From contig BPJV01000002.1 of NCBI GenBank assembly GCA_026004795.1, positions 682,001-746,000 of the forward strand: a stretch of 64,000 nucleotides of DNA, read 5' to 3'. Under the pieces are notes generated by a model. That model worked only from the letters and a program-made list of their open reading frames with translations, had not been told where the DNA came from and did not search any database. The stretch comes from Pirellulaceae bacterium (lineage in GTDB: Bacteria > Planctomycetota > Planctomycetia > Pirellulales > Pirellulaceae). The position numbers and the translations under genes were made by a program. Numbering within the stretch: the stretch's first letter is position 1; every line of letters begins with the position of its first letter. This document shows, in pieces, positions 54,086 to 63,800 of the stretch.

Positions 54086-56350
54086 CTATTGCGGACGTTG
54101 GTAGGCGGCTTCGAAGAGCTGGAGTTCCTGCGCGGCAGTGGCGGCCGCTTCCTCCGCGCCGGCCAGCTCGGCTTGCAGTTTTTCCACGGCGGAGGTCTTC
54201 ATTTGCAGGGCCTCCCGCGCACGCTGTTGTTCCATGGTCAACTGTTCGAGGCGTTTCTGCAGCTCGGCCAACTGAGCCTGCAGCTCAGTAAGCTGCTGGT
54301 CGAGCTGCGCCACGGTTTCCTGCTGAGCGGCCGTTTCCTGTTGCACGGTTTGGTGTTGCTTGCTCAACTCGGCCAGCCGGGCGGCGGCCGCGGCGGCGGT
54401 GTTCCGCAGTTGCTCGGCATAGGCATCCAGGGCTGCCTTATCGGCCTGTGCTTTGTCGAGCTCCTGTTTTGCCGCCTCGTATTGCGACTGTAGGGCATCA
54501 CGTTCCTTGGCGGCTGCGGCGGCCGCTTGGGCAAGCTTTTCGTGTTGCGCGCGGTCGGCGGCTAGCTGTTGATCGAGCATGGCGCGCTGCTGCTCCAGTT
54601 GCTGTGTTTGCTGTTCGACCTTGGTCAGTTGTTCTGCGGCCGCTGCACGGGCCTGTTTGGCGGCGGCGAGCCGCGCTTCCAGTTCCTTGATCTCGGTGTC
54701 CAGCGATTCGACTTTCGATTTCAACGCCGATCGTTCGGCCACGGCTTGTTCTTGCTGTTTGACCAACGCCGCGATGTCGGCTTCCTTCTTCTGGATGGCC
54801 GCCATCTGCTGCTGCGCCGCCTGCTCGGCTTGAGTAGCACGCTCGGCGGCCGTCTTCAATTGTGCCTCGATCTGAGCGAGCTGGCTTTGAGCCTGCTGTA
54901 GCCGAGTCTCGATCGAGGGAGGATTGGCGGCGACCGGATGCGGAGTCTGAGGATCATCGGTCGGCCACACGCGCACGTTGCCATTCCAATCACCGCCGGC
55001 GATGAGTTTCCCTTCGTTCCCTAAGGCGACTTCCAGCACGGTTTCGGTCAGTCCCGTAAACTCCTTCTGCAAGTTCCCGTTGCCATCCCACAGCTTCACC
55101 TTGGCGTCCCCGCCGGCGGTGGCGATGGTACCGTTGGTGGCGTAAGCGATGGCATGGACACCGCCGCCATGGGCGTTCCACGACTTGATCTGTTTCGATT
55201 CGAACATGTCCCACAGGCGTACCGTGCCATCGAGGCTACTGCTGGCGAGAACGTTGGAATCGGGACGGAAGTCGAGCGACCGAATTTCGCCTTGATGGCC
55301 GCGCAAGTCGGCGTAAAGCGTCCCCGTGTCGGCCTCCCATACCAACAGGCCGTTGCTCCGATCACCCGACGCGAGCAGGATGCCATCGGGACTGTACCGC
55401 AGGGTGTACACCCAATCGGTATGCTTTTTCAGTTCCAATTCCAATTCGCCGGTCAAGGTATTGAACACGCGGACGATTCGCTGCGGTCCGGCCAGGGCGA
55501 TGCGCTGCTTGTCCGGAGTGATATCGGCGGCCAGCACCGTGTCCAGTTCGTCCCCGACCTTGGCGATCCGCTTGCCCGATTCGATATCCACCAGCACGGC
55601 GCAACCGCTATGCCCATGCCGACCGCCGCCGATCAGCAGTTGTTTTCCATCGCGGGTAAACCGCAAGCATTGGGGCTCGCCTTCGGGGAAGGGAAGGACG
55701 CCTAGAAGTTCACCGCTGTCGCCGTGATAGAGCAAGACCTGCTGCTGGCCGCCGACGGCGACAAGTGGAGCCCACGGGCTGATCGCCAACGCGGCGATGG
55801 CAGCACTGCGCGGCGTTTCCAGGACCGGTTCCCGCAACAGTTGTTTGGGCATCGGCGGCGGACCCTCGGGGCGTCCCATCGTCACACCGCCCAGCATCGA
55901 AGCGGCCGCGGCGTTGCGTCGTTTGATCTTGCTGCCCGCGTTCTCCGGCATCCCCTGCTCGATCCACGTACGGACCAATGCGATCTTCTCTTTGCTGATC
56001 GCATCCTCGTCGGGAGGCATGAAGGGGCGTTCGGCGTGCGTGATCAGCTTGAACAACCGCGAGCCGTCCGGATCTCCCTCGGCGAGCACTTGCCCGGAGG
56101 AGCCTCCGGCCAGGGCACCGGCGTAGGTGTCCAGGGCCAGGTCGCTCTCTTTATCGCTTTCGCTGTGGCACACCGTGCAATGTTCGCGGAAAATCGGTTT
56201 GATATGCTCATCAAACGTAATCTTCTTCTCTTCGGCCGGAGGAGTTTTTTCCTGTCCGTGCACAGGCCGTTGCGCAAGCACACTGCAAACACAACACAGC
56301 AGCATCGCACAACGCACGATGACCCTTGCGGTCAGGCGATTTTCTCTCAT
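54086..56350 (-). CDS. Cytochrome c / WD40 protein with a C-terminal coiled coil
   Basis: The 754-residue exported protein starts with a signal (VIVRCAMLLCCVCSVLAQ). Residues about 40-150 are a planctomycete-type cytochrome domain with FREHCTVCHSES and a distal FMPPDE methionine. Residues about 185-480 hold WD40 repeats (LRYSPDGILLASGDRSNGLLVWE, LDFRPDSNVLASSSLDGTVRLWD). Residues about 490-740 are a long Gln/Ala/Glu coiled coil. It is the last gene of a four-gene minus-strand operon with DUF1549/DUF1553, PPC and DUF1501 proteins. The ATG at 56350 follows GGGAGAG. The substrate and partners are unknown. Confidence 0.9.
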   Translation of the reverse strand: MRENRLTARVIVRCAMLLCCVCSVLAQRPVHGQEKTPPAEEKKITFDEHIKPIFREHCTVCHSESDKESDLALDTYAGALAGGSSGQVLAEGDPDGSRLFKLITHAERPFMPPDEDAISKEKIALVRTWIEQGMPENAGSKIKRRNAAAASMLGGVTMGRPEGPPPMPKQLLREPVLETPRSAAIAALAISPWAPLVAVGGQQQVLLYHGDSGELLGVLPFPEGEPQCLRFTRDGKQLLIGGGRHGHSGCAVLVDIESGKRIAKVGDELDTVLAADITPDKQRIALAGPQRIVRVFNTLTGELELELKKHTDWVYTLRYSPDGILLASGDRSNGLLVWEADTGTLYADLRGHQGEIRSLDFRPDSNVLASSSLDGTVRLWDMFESKQIKSWNAHGGGVHAIAYATNGTIATAGGDAKVKLWDGNGNLQKEFTGLTETVLEVALGNEGKLIAGGDWNGNVRVWPTDDPQTPHPVAANPPSIETRLQQAQSQLAQIEAQLKTAAERATQAEQAAQQQMAAIQKKEADIAALVKQQEQAVAERSALKSKVESLDTEIKELEARLAAAKQARAAAAEQLTKVEQQTQQLEQQRAMLDQQLAADRAQHEKLAQAAAAAAKERDALQSQYEAAKQELDKAQADKAALDAYAEQLRNTAAAAAARLAELSKQHQTVQQETAAQQETVAQLDQQLTELQAQLAELQKRLEQLTMEQQRAREALQMKTSAVEKLQAELAGAEEAAATAAQELQLFEAAYQRPQ

Positions 56351-56417
56351 CGGTGGACACTCTCCCGCTCGTTGAATTCCCAACTTGATCGCGTTCCATC
56401 AAGCTTAGTTGAGAGGA

Positions 56418-58859
56418 TCAATGGTTGAACATGAACTCGCGACTGTTGAGCACGGCCCAGAAGGCGTCTTCCAAGCCGACGCGCGGATCGCCGGCTTCGG
56501 CGACCATCTTCACCAACACGTCACTCTCCCGCTTGGTGGGATGTCGCGTCAAGCAGCGGACATAGATCCGGTCGATGATCTCCTCGACCGACAGGCCCTG
56601 ATCGAGCCAGGTGGCAACCAATTTCCCTTGGCTGATTTTTCCTTGGGTCGTGTTGCCATTGATGAGGTGCAGGGCCTGAGACAGCGACGGATCGGTGCTC
56701 GCCTCGCATTCGCAAACCGTGTCGCGCGGCGAACGGCCAAAGGTAGTGAGGAAGTAGTTGCTGGTACCGCCGTCGGCAATCTGCACCGCCCGCGCCCCCA
56801 ACGGCAAACCGCGGAATTTGTCCTTGGTGTTGGTCGCTTGCGAGATGCAATCGAGCAGCATTTCCGCGGGGATGCGCCGCACTTGGGCGTACGCGTAATT
56901 GCGGGTGTCGAAAGCGTTCTGGTCGTTAGGCAACGTGCTGCGCTGGTAGGTTTCCGAATTGCAGATGTCGCGGACCAATTGCTTCATGTCGAACTGGTAT
57001 TCGGTCAACCGGCGTCCCAGCTCTTGAAAAAGTGCCGGATTGCTGGGCGGATTGCTGACGCGAATATCATCGACCGGATCGACAATACCCACGCCCATGA
57101 AGTGCTTCCAGACCCGATTGGCAATGCTGGTGGCAAAGTAGGGATTGTCCGGGCTGGTGATCCATTCGGCCAACACCTCACGGCGATCGCGTCCCTTGAT
57201 TTCGGGGCGTGGACCGCCAAGAAACGTGGGGGGAACCGGTTTGCCGGTCACCGGATGGTTTACCTCGCCGCCACCGCGATTGAAGATGATCACCTCGCGG
57301 TAGTCTTCCCCCGTCTTGCGACCGATTTGCGAGAAGAAGGAAGCGAAGCCATAGTAATCGTCCATCGTCCAGCGGTCGAAGGGGTGGTTGTGGCACTGCG
57401 CGCATTGGGTGCGGATGCCCATGAAGACCTGCGCGACGTTTTCGGCTGTCTTCAAGGTGTCGCGTTCGACCTGATAGAAGTTGGTTGCCGGTTGCTCGAA
57501 CACCCCGCCACTGGAAGCCAACAGCTCGCGCACGATTTGGTCGATGGGCGTGTTGTTGGCGATCTTGTTGGTCAACCAGCTCGAGTAGAGAAACGCGGCT
57601 TTGTAACTGACCTGATTATTGCTTTTTACCTTCAACAACTGAGCCCACTTCATCGCCCAAATCTCGCTGAACTCCTTCCGTTCCAGGAGGCGATCGATCC
57701 ACTTGGCGCGTTTATCCGGCGAGGTATCAGCCATGAACTCGGCATACTCTTCTTCGGTCGGCAGAAGACCGACGATATCGATCGTCACCCGTCGCAGGAA
57801 CTCCTCGTCGGTGCACAGCGGGCTGGGCGGTATCCGCAACCGCTTCAGTTTCTCGGCGACCAGTTGATCGATGTAGTTGCCCGTCACTTCTGGGGCGGAG
57901 TATTGCAAGCCCGCCGGTAGGGCCAGCACTTGGGTGCCGACCGTGTGCGTGTCGAAGCGAGCCATGACGAAGGCTTCTCCACGTACTCCTGCGGTCACCG
58001 CGCCTAAGTCGGTCACTGCGGCCGTGCGCTCGTTGTTGGTAGTGAAGGCCGCCAAGTTGGTCACGTCGCGAGTGGTACCGTCACTGTAGTGCGCGACGGC
58101 GACCAGGCGTTGCGCGGCCCCGTCCCCTTCCAGGACGACTTGAGGTGGAAACAGCTCGACCTTGGTGCACTTGGGCGGTTCGGTGGCGTCCAGAGGGGCA
58201 CCGTTGCGCAACCACGCCAGCAGCGTTTCCGCATAGACGCTCCCCGGCTCCATCCGTTTGCCTCCCGAGTGGGGGACCGCTCCGATGGCCTTCAGATAGA
58301 CCAAGCTCTGATCGGGAACCGCCAGGTTGATGCGGCGAAAACCAATCTCACGTGTAATGCGGTGATAATCGCCCACCGGGTCGAAACCGAACAGCGAAAG
58401 GCGGAAACCGTCTTTGCCCCGCGCCGCACCATGGCATGACCCGGTGTTGCACCCTGCCCTGGTGAGCACGGGCATAATGTCCAAATGGAAGCTCACCTCC
58501 TTCGGTTGCTGGGCATTTTCCACGACGACTTCGGTGGTGGCGCTCAGGCCATTCCACTGAGCGACCAACTTTCCTTGGCCGTCGGCAACGGGGAGCAATC
58601 GATACTCCTTCAATTCACCGATCGCGGGATTATCCAGTTCCCACGTGGCATTTTCCGTCACATCGACGGTGACACCATCTTCACGTTCGGCCACGGCGAT
58701 CATGTTTTGGTAATCGGCGGCGCCGGTCAGCTTCACCTGTGGCGGATAAACCTTCAGCGACTTCCACTGCGGTGCCGACTCCGCCGCAGAGGTGCCTGCG
58801 ACCAGCCGCATGGCCATCCATAGGCTTAACCCGCAAATCAGTGCCGTTCGCTTATCCAT
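56418..58859 (-). CDS. DUF1549/DUF1553 cytochrome-like protein with Ig-like domains
   Basis: The 813-residue exported protein has a signal peptide, an Ig-like N-part (LKVYPPQVKLTGAADYQNMIAVAE), a heme-type motif CNTGSCHG at about residue 140, a second Ig-like part (VELFPPQVVLEGDGAAQRLVAVAHYSDGTTRDVTNLA), then DUF1549 (FLRRVTIDIVGLLPTEEEYAEF) and DUF1553 (AEWITSPDNPYFATSIANRVWKHFMGVGIVDP) with CAQCHNHPFD between them. These proteins are hallmarks of planctomycetes; their reaction is not established. The ATG at 58859 follows AGAGG. It lies between the PPC-domain gene and the WD40 gene in one operon. Confidence 0.93.
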   Translation of the reverse strand: MDKRTALICGLSLWMAMRLVAGTSAAESAPQWKSLKVYPPQVKLTGAADYQNMIAVAEREDGVTVDVTENATWELDNPAIGELKEYRLLPVADGQGKLVAQWNGLSATTEVVVENAQQPKEVSFHLDIMPVLTRAGCNTGSCHGAARGKDGFRLSLFGFDPVGDYHRITREIGFRRINLAVPDQSLVYLKAIGAVPHSGGKRMEPGSVYAETLLAWLRNGAPLDATEPPKCTKVELFPPQVVLEGDGAAQRLVAVAHYSDGTTRDVTNLAAFTTNNERTAAVTDLGAVTAGVRGEAFVMARFDTHTVGTQVLALPAGLQYSAPEVTGNYIDQLVAEKLKRLRIPPSPLCTDEEFLRRVTIDIVGLLPTEEEYAEFMADTSPDKRAKWIDRLLERKEFSEIWAMKWAQLLKVKSNNQVSYKAAFLYSSWLTNKIANNTPIDQIVRELLASSGGVFEQPATNFYQVERDTLKTAENVAQVFMGIRTQCAQCHNHPFDRWTMDDYYGFASFFSQIGRKTGEDYREVIIFNRGGGEVNHPVTGKPVPPTFLGGPRPEIKGRDRREVLAEWITSPDNPYFATSIANRVWKHFMGVGIVDPVDDIRVSNPPSNPALFQELGRRLTEYQFDMKQLVRDICNSETYQRSTLPNDQNAFDTRNYAYAQVRRIPAEMLLDCISQATNTKDKFRGLPLGARAVQIADGGTSNYFLTTFGRSPRDTVCECEASTDPSLSQALHLINGNTTQGKISQGKLVATWLDQGLSVEEIIDRIYVRCLTRHPTKRESDVLVKMVAEAGDPRVGLEDAFWAVLNSREFMFNH

Positions 58860-59091
58860 GGTTACTTACCTCTGTCGTCCTTAGGAACAAAAACAAAAAT
58901 GTCCGCTGCCCCCCGAATTCCTCCCGGTGATGGTCAGGAAGGGATCCAGGAAAGGCTGGGGAAAGTCGGTGGGAATTCCTTGTTGGTGTGCGTTCAGGCA
59001 CGCCCATCGATCGCGCGGGGCCGCGCCGTCCGGTTCCGATCGCGAGGGGCGGACGACGGGGACGCCAGCCGCGGTCGGCCGGTGCCATCGC

Positions 59092-61521
59092 CTAATCATC
59101 TTGTAGCAGCCCCTTGGCCTTGCGCAGTTGCTCGAGGCGACTGAGCGGTTTGGCGGCGGGGGCTGCCGGTGCAGGTTTTTTCTCCTCGGCAGGCGGCGAT
59201 GCCTGGGGTTGGGGAGGCGGTGGTACCAACTGCAGTTCGCCGGTCCCGGTCGTCTGCACGATGTCGCCGCCGGGGCGCGAAATGGTGGCACGGACGTACA
59301 GCGTCTTGAACTGACCGGTGCGCGCGTCGGCCGCAACCGAGATGGGGAAGGAAAGCTGTTCCATGCCCTCGGACCATTCGATTTTGGAATTATCGCAGGT
59401 GACTCCTGCGGGCAAGCCGACGATCTCAAACGTTACCTTTCCCTCCGGAGGACGTTTGACCTCTAGCCCCACGGGAATGACGCCCGACTGTCCCGTCTGC
59501 ACGACCGACTTGTTGAATTGGAAGCCGAAGAACGAATCGACCACTTCCAAGTTGATGAAATTCGAGGCCACCCACACGTTCGCATTTCGCGACTTCGCCC
59601 GCGCCAGCACCGTGACGGGGAAGGTGCCGAGGGCCGCTCGCGAATTGGCCGTCACCGGAATCTGGGCTTCGTTCTGTCCCGGTTCGATGCGAACCGATCC
59701 ACTGGCCGAGAGACCGCTCGGGTTGTATAGCGCCCGCAAGTAGATCCGCTCGTTGTATCCCTCATCGCGGACCACGCGGACGACGTAATGCGTACTGCCA
59801 TCGCGGACGACGGGAACCTGCGGTTGCACCAACTCGATCTGGAACGGCAGTTTCTCCGTTACCGCCACTGCCAAGCGGTTGGCGTCGTGCCCCCACATGT
59901 CACGATTGTTCTGCCCACGTACCAACATTGTTCGCTGGTTGAGCTCGCCTCGCACCCCTGGCCCATCGGGCAGCGTTTCGGCGATCAAGGGCACCAAGGC
60001 GGCATCGGGGGGAGCATCGGCGGCCGCGCGGATCATCAAAGGAATGTAGCTTTGATTGGCCGCAATCGTGGGAGTCAGCAGCTCCAAGCCAGCGGGCATG
60101 CCCTCCAGACGGAGCGCCAAATCGCCGCCGAAGTTGGCCCGCTGAGCTCGCAACAGCACTGCCATCTGAGCTCCTTGAGGCACCTCGACCGTTTGCGAGA
60201 TGTACCGCTGCAATTCATCGATGGTCAACGTCAAGGAACGTTGAGGCGGCGCCACCTCGATCCGATAACCGTGGATCGGGCTGCCTTCGAACAACTGGTC
60301 GCGAATGGCGATCAAGTACTCACCGTCCTCGGGAAACTTGAACGATTGCTGGCTGTCTGGTCCCCCGCTGTCGTCGTTGGCTGCCAACCGACCGCCGGTC
60401 GCCTTGTGGATTTCCAACCAACTATCGACCGGGGATCGTAAGACGCGGCGGCCATAGACATTGCACACCAAGGTTTGGTCCTTGCGGGCACGAATTTTGA
60501 ACCAATCGACATCGCCCGGTTCCTCCAACACACCATTGAAGGCGACCGGTGTGTCATGGACGGGCAGGGATTGGCGATCGTCGTCCGGTTCGCTATGGAC
60601 CACGTTGGTCATGTCGACGACGCGCAGGCGGTTGGGAGACGGAGCGACCTTGCCATCGCGGACGGCCAAATAATCGAACTCTCCCGGAGTTTCCGGAAGC
60701 TGGATCGATTCCTGCCACGTCTCGCCGGAGGCGTCGACCAGGGTAGCCTGGATCGTCTCTCCCGGCCGTCCCCCACTGGGGACGATCATCAGCGGGCGCG
60801 GAAAATCGCCGACATGCAATCGGTACTGACAACGGTCATTGCCGCCGAAGGCGCTTTCCCGCACCTCGATGTAGTAGGTGCCGGCTTTCTCCGCCACGTA
60901 GGAGCACACGCAGTCTTGCTGCAACAGCGGTGCGTCATCGCTGCTGGCCAGCTCGAAGCGTTGGTCGTCCAGGATCGCCACGAAGGGGTCGAAGAACTCG
61001 GTACCTAAACGGAGCCCCTCCAGCTCGACAGTCAGTTTCTGGCCTGCGGACAGCTCGACCGCGTAATAGTCCACATCCTCGGTGGTGACGACTCCATTGA
61101 TCGTTGAATTGAGCGCAATTTTCTGCGGTTGTTCGAAATCGCTATTCGGCTCTTGTTCCTCGATTTGAGGCAGCGCCGTGACGCCGAAGTATCGCAGATT
61201 CGATATGCCGGTGCGCGTCGCCAGACGGACTGCGTGGAGACCGGGCACGCAGTCTTCCGCCACCCGCACTTTGACGCGCAGCCGATTGGCATTTTCCGCC
61301 TTGATCTCCAGCACCTCGACACCAGGGTCATAAAACAGCAATTCCGTGGCGTCGTCCAAGCGCGCTCCGCTAATCACCCACTCGGCCTCCGTACCTCGCT
61401 GCAGCCCCGGCGGGTCGAACCGAGTGATCGCTGGATCGTCCCCCAGCGCCCATCCTGTCGCGAGCACTACCACCATCGCTGCCGAATACCGCAGGCTCGT
61501 AGTCCATGACATCCGCTTCAT
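59092..61521 (-). CDS. Exported protein with pre-peptidase C-terminal (PPC) domains
   Basis: The 809-residue protein has a signal peptide (ATGWALGDD region) and several beta-sandwich domains. Two PPC-type units are recognisable: EQEPNSDFEQPQKIALNSTINGVVTTEDVDYYAVELSAGQ at about 120-160, and VAFNGVLEEPGDVDWFKIRARKDQ at about 320. The C-terminus is proline- and alanine-rich with a short charged helix. Such proteins accompany DUF1549 and DUF1501 genes in planctomycetes; no catalytic motif is seen. The ATG at 61521 follows GAGGGAG. It is the second gene of the operon. Confidence 0.87.
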   Translation of the reverse strand: MKRMSWTTSLRYSAAMVVVLATGWALGDDPAITRFDPPGLQRGTEAEWVISGARLDDATELLFYDPGVEVLEIKAENANRLRVKVRVAEDCVPGLHAVRLATRTGISNLRYFGVTALPQIEEQEPNSDFEQPQKIALNSTINGVVTTEDVDYYAVELSAGQKLTVELEGLRLGTEFFDPFVAILDDQRFELASSDDAPLLQQDCVCSYVAEKAGTYYIEVRESAFGGNDRCQYRLHVGDFPRPLMIVPSGGRPGETIQATLVDASGETWQESIQLPETPGEFDYLAVRDGKVAPSPNRLRVVDMTNVVHSEPDDDRQSLPVHDTPVAFNGVLEEPGDVDWFKIRARKDQTLVCNVYGRRVLRSPVDSWLEIHKATGGRLAANDDSGGPDSQQSFKFPEDGEYLIAIRDQLFEGSPIHGYRIEVAPPQRSLTLTIDELQRYISQTVEVPQGAQMAVLLRAQRANFGGDLALRLEGMPAGLELLTPTIAANQSYIPLMIRAAADAPPDAALVPLIAETLPDGPGVRGELNQRTMLVRGQNNRDMWGHDANRLAVAVTEKLPFQIELVQPQVPVVRDGSTHYVVRVVRDEGYNERIYLRALYNPSGLSASGSVRIEPGQNEAQIPVTANSRAALGTFPVTVLARAKSRNANVWVASNFINLEVVDSFFGFQFNKSVVQTGQSGVIPVGLEVKRPPEGKVTFEIVGLPAGVTCDNSKIEWSEGMEQLSFPISVAADARTGQFKTLYVRATISRPGGDIVQTTGTGELQLVPPPPQPQASPPAEEKKPAPAAPAAKPLSRLEQLRKAKGLLQDD

Positions 61522-61586
61522 CGCTGTACGACTCCCTCGGAGTTGGAGGATTGCAACACGACGCCGATCCGACCGTGGCACCGTGA

Positions 61587-62885
61587 CTAGGCCAAGATCT
61601 GCTTGACGACCTTACCACCGTCGACGATCTCGATGGGACGATCGCCGGGAGCCATCAATTCCTTGTCCGCGACGATCCCCAACAGGTGGTACATGGTTGT
61701 CGCCAAGTCCTCTGGGGAGACGGGGTCGAGATCCGGTTCCGAGGCGGTCGCATCGGAGGCCCCGTGAATGTAACCGCCTTTCACACCGCCACCGGCCAGC
61801 AGCACGCTGAACACCTTGGGCCAGTGATCGCGCCCGGCGGTGGAGTTGATTTTCGGCGTCCGCCCGAACTCGCTGCTGACCATCACCAAAGTCGATTGTA
61901 GCAAGCCGCGTGAATCGAGGTCTTGCAGCAGGGTGGCCAGCGCTTGGTCGAGGGCAGGCATCTGATTGCGGAAGCCGTCGGTGATGTTGTTGTGCATGTC
62001 CCAGCCCCCGTAGGTGAGCGTGACAAAACGGGCACCGGCTTCGACCAGACGGCGGGCCAGCAACATGCGCTGGCCGGCCTGATTCCGACCGTACTTGTCA
62101 CGCAACGCGTCGGGTTCTTTATCGATGTCGAACGCCTCGCGGGCCTGTTGCGAGCTGATCAAGCCGTAGGCGCGTTCGTAGAAACTGTCCATCGCCGTGA
62201 CCGCATCGGCACGCTGCCGTTGGGCGAAGTACTCGTTGACCGCCTGGAGTGCCGCGCGGCGCCGGGCAAACCGACCTTCATCCACCCCGTTGGGCAAATT
62301 CAAATCTTGCACACGAAAACCGTTGCTGGCCGGATCACTCCCCAAACTGAACGGTCCATAGGAACTGCTCAAATAACCGCTGCCGGCATACTCATTCGGC
62401 TTGTTGGGGATGCAGATGTACGGGGGCAGGTTGTTCCGCGAGCCATATTCGTGGCTGACCACCGAACCGAAGCTGGGGTACACCAATGCCGGACTTGGTT
62501 TGTAGCCGGTAAACATGTTGTGCGTGCCCCGCTCATGAGCCGCTTCGCCGTGCGTCAAGGAGCGGATGATGGTGAACTTGTCCGCACATTTGGCCAATTG
62601 GGGAAGCGTCTGGCTAATGACCTCGCCGGTGTTCGTGCGGGTTACCCCCATCTCACCGCGATACTCCAACGGGCTGTACGGCTTCGGATCGAAGGACTCC
62701 TGCTGGGCCATACCGCCAGGAAGAAAGACGTGGATCACGCTCTCGGCTTTAGCAGGAATAAAGTCGTAGCTCTTTTGATCGCCGTATACCGAGCGCAACC
62801 GAAGAAAATCGGCCAGCGTCAGTCCGCCCACAGCACCAACGGTCACAAAACCGCGACGTGACAGAGAATTGCCAGCGCATTTCAT
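61587..62885 (-). CDS. DUF1501 protein (sulfatase-like fold, Tat signal)
   Basis: The 432-residue product has a twin-arginine signal (SLSRRGFVTVGAVGGLTLADFL), then the DUF1501 body: VIHVFLPGGMAQQESFDPKP, FTIIRSLTHGEAAHERGTHNMFTGYKPSP, RFVTLTYGGWDMHNN and TLVMVSSEFGRTPKIN. The family shares the alkaline-phosphatase/sulfatase fold; the substrate is unknown. It is first in the operon, 65 bases before the PPC gene. The ATG at 62885 is used; one at 62900 is five codons upstream. Confidence 0.93.
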   Translation of the reverse strand: MKCAGNSLSRRGFVTVGAVGGLTLADFLRLRSVYGDQKSYDFIPAKAESVIHVFLPGGMAQQESFDPKPYSPLEYRGEMGVTRTNTGEVISQTLPQLAKCADKFTIIRSLTHGEAAHERGTHNMFTGYKPSPALVYPSFGSVVSHEYGSRNNLPPYICIPNKPNEYAGSGYLSSSYGPFSLGSDPASNGFRVQDLNLPNGVDEGRFARRRAALQAVNEYFAQRQRADAVTAMDSFYERAYGLISSQQAREAFDIDKEPDALRDKYGRNQAGQRMLLARRLVEAGARFVTLTYGGWDMHNNITDGFRNQMPALDQALATLLQDLDSRGLLQSTLVMVSSEFGRTPKINSTAGRDHWPKVFSVLLAGGGVKGGYIHGASDATASEPDLDPVSPEDLATTMYHLLGIVADKELMAPGDRPIEIVDGGKVVKQILA

Positions 62886-63800
62886 AGCAAGACACTCCAT
62901 TCAAAGGTTTCTAGGTGGTCGAAACGGCGAACCTACGTGCAATATAGGGAGACGATGCGCAGCGCCCACGCGCGGCGATCGATTGATTCTTGGGGAATGT
63001 TTCCATCAACCGGGCACTCTCCTAGGCTGCATCAAGCACTACTGCCCAAAACGGTCGAGCAACTCGGCAGGAAGGATGGCTGTTACTAAGGTGGGAAATC
63101 CGCTACGAATCCAAGGTGCGAATGGTACGCGAAGGTGGGACCTGAACATTTCGCTATGTTTCAGGCGCTTGCATTGTAACCAGCGATTTAAGCAAAGTCA
63201 ATGTACTCACCATCGGCAATACCCCGGTATTGCTCAAAGTGGCGCAGCGCTTTCCAAACCGCCTTATTCGCATCCGTTGCCATGGCATGTCCGGTTCGTT
63301 GCCCGAAGCCCCAGTGCAGAAGCCCCAGTGCGGAAGCCCGGCGCGCAGCCGCGGAACGATGGAGAGGATGCCGGTAGGCGGCTCGCCGTCAGCGGAGCAT
63401 CGGGGGCGGATGCAGCAGGTTCCCGCCTGCAGGCACATCGGAGTGGGCGCCGCAAACGCAGATGCTCGGCAGCCTCCGGCGGCTCATTTTTTCACGCGCA
63501 CGCAGGTTATTCATGCCCTAGCAGATTATTCATGCGCTAGCAGGTTCAGCAGCGCCCCGCCGCCCCGCCGCACGCCCGGGGCGGAATGCGGGGCGAACGT
63601 AACGGAGGTGCCAACGGATAATCGAAGCATCCCGAACCGCGTGACGAACTCCGCGCGCCGTGGTGGCGCGGTAGTATTCTTGCCGCTTTCCCCTGGGGCG
63701 GCTGGAAAAGGGACGGGGAAAGGTTTCCTGCGCAGCGTCTGGTCTTCCCACGGTCCCCCGGACACCTGTGGGCCGCCCCAGGCGGCTTAAGCCCCAGCGG
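62886..63800. other. Intergenic region between the DUF1501 operon and the L,D-transpeptidase gene
   Basis: About 915 bases contain no gene I can support. The left part should hold the operon promoter. The right part is GC-rich with short repeats such as GAAGCCCCAGTGC (twice near 63310) and TTATTCATGC(C/G)CTAGCAG (twice near 63510). The frames here have no RBS and no recognisable protein features. Confidence 0.5.

Noticed and set aside
56409-57920. 503-codon plus-strand ORF
   Set aside because: It is antisense to the DUF1549/DUF1553 gene, which has clear domains and an RBS.
63230-63790. ORFs in the right-hand intergenic region
   Set aside because: Composition is Arg/Ser/Pro/Ala-rich, there is no RBS, and the frames overlap on both strands without domain similarity.
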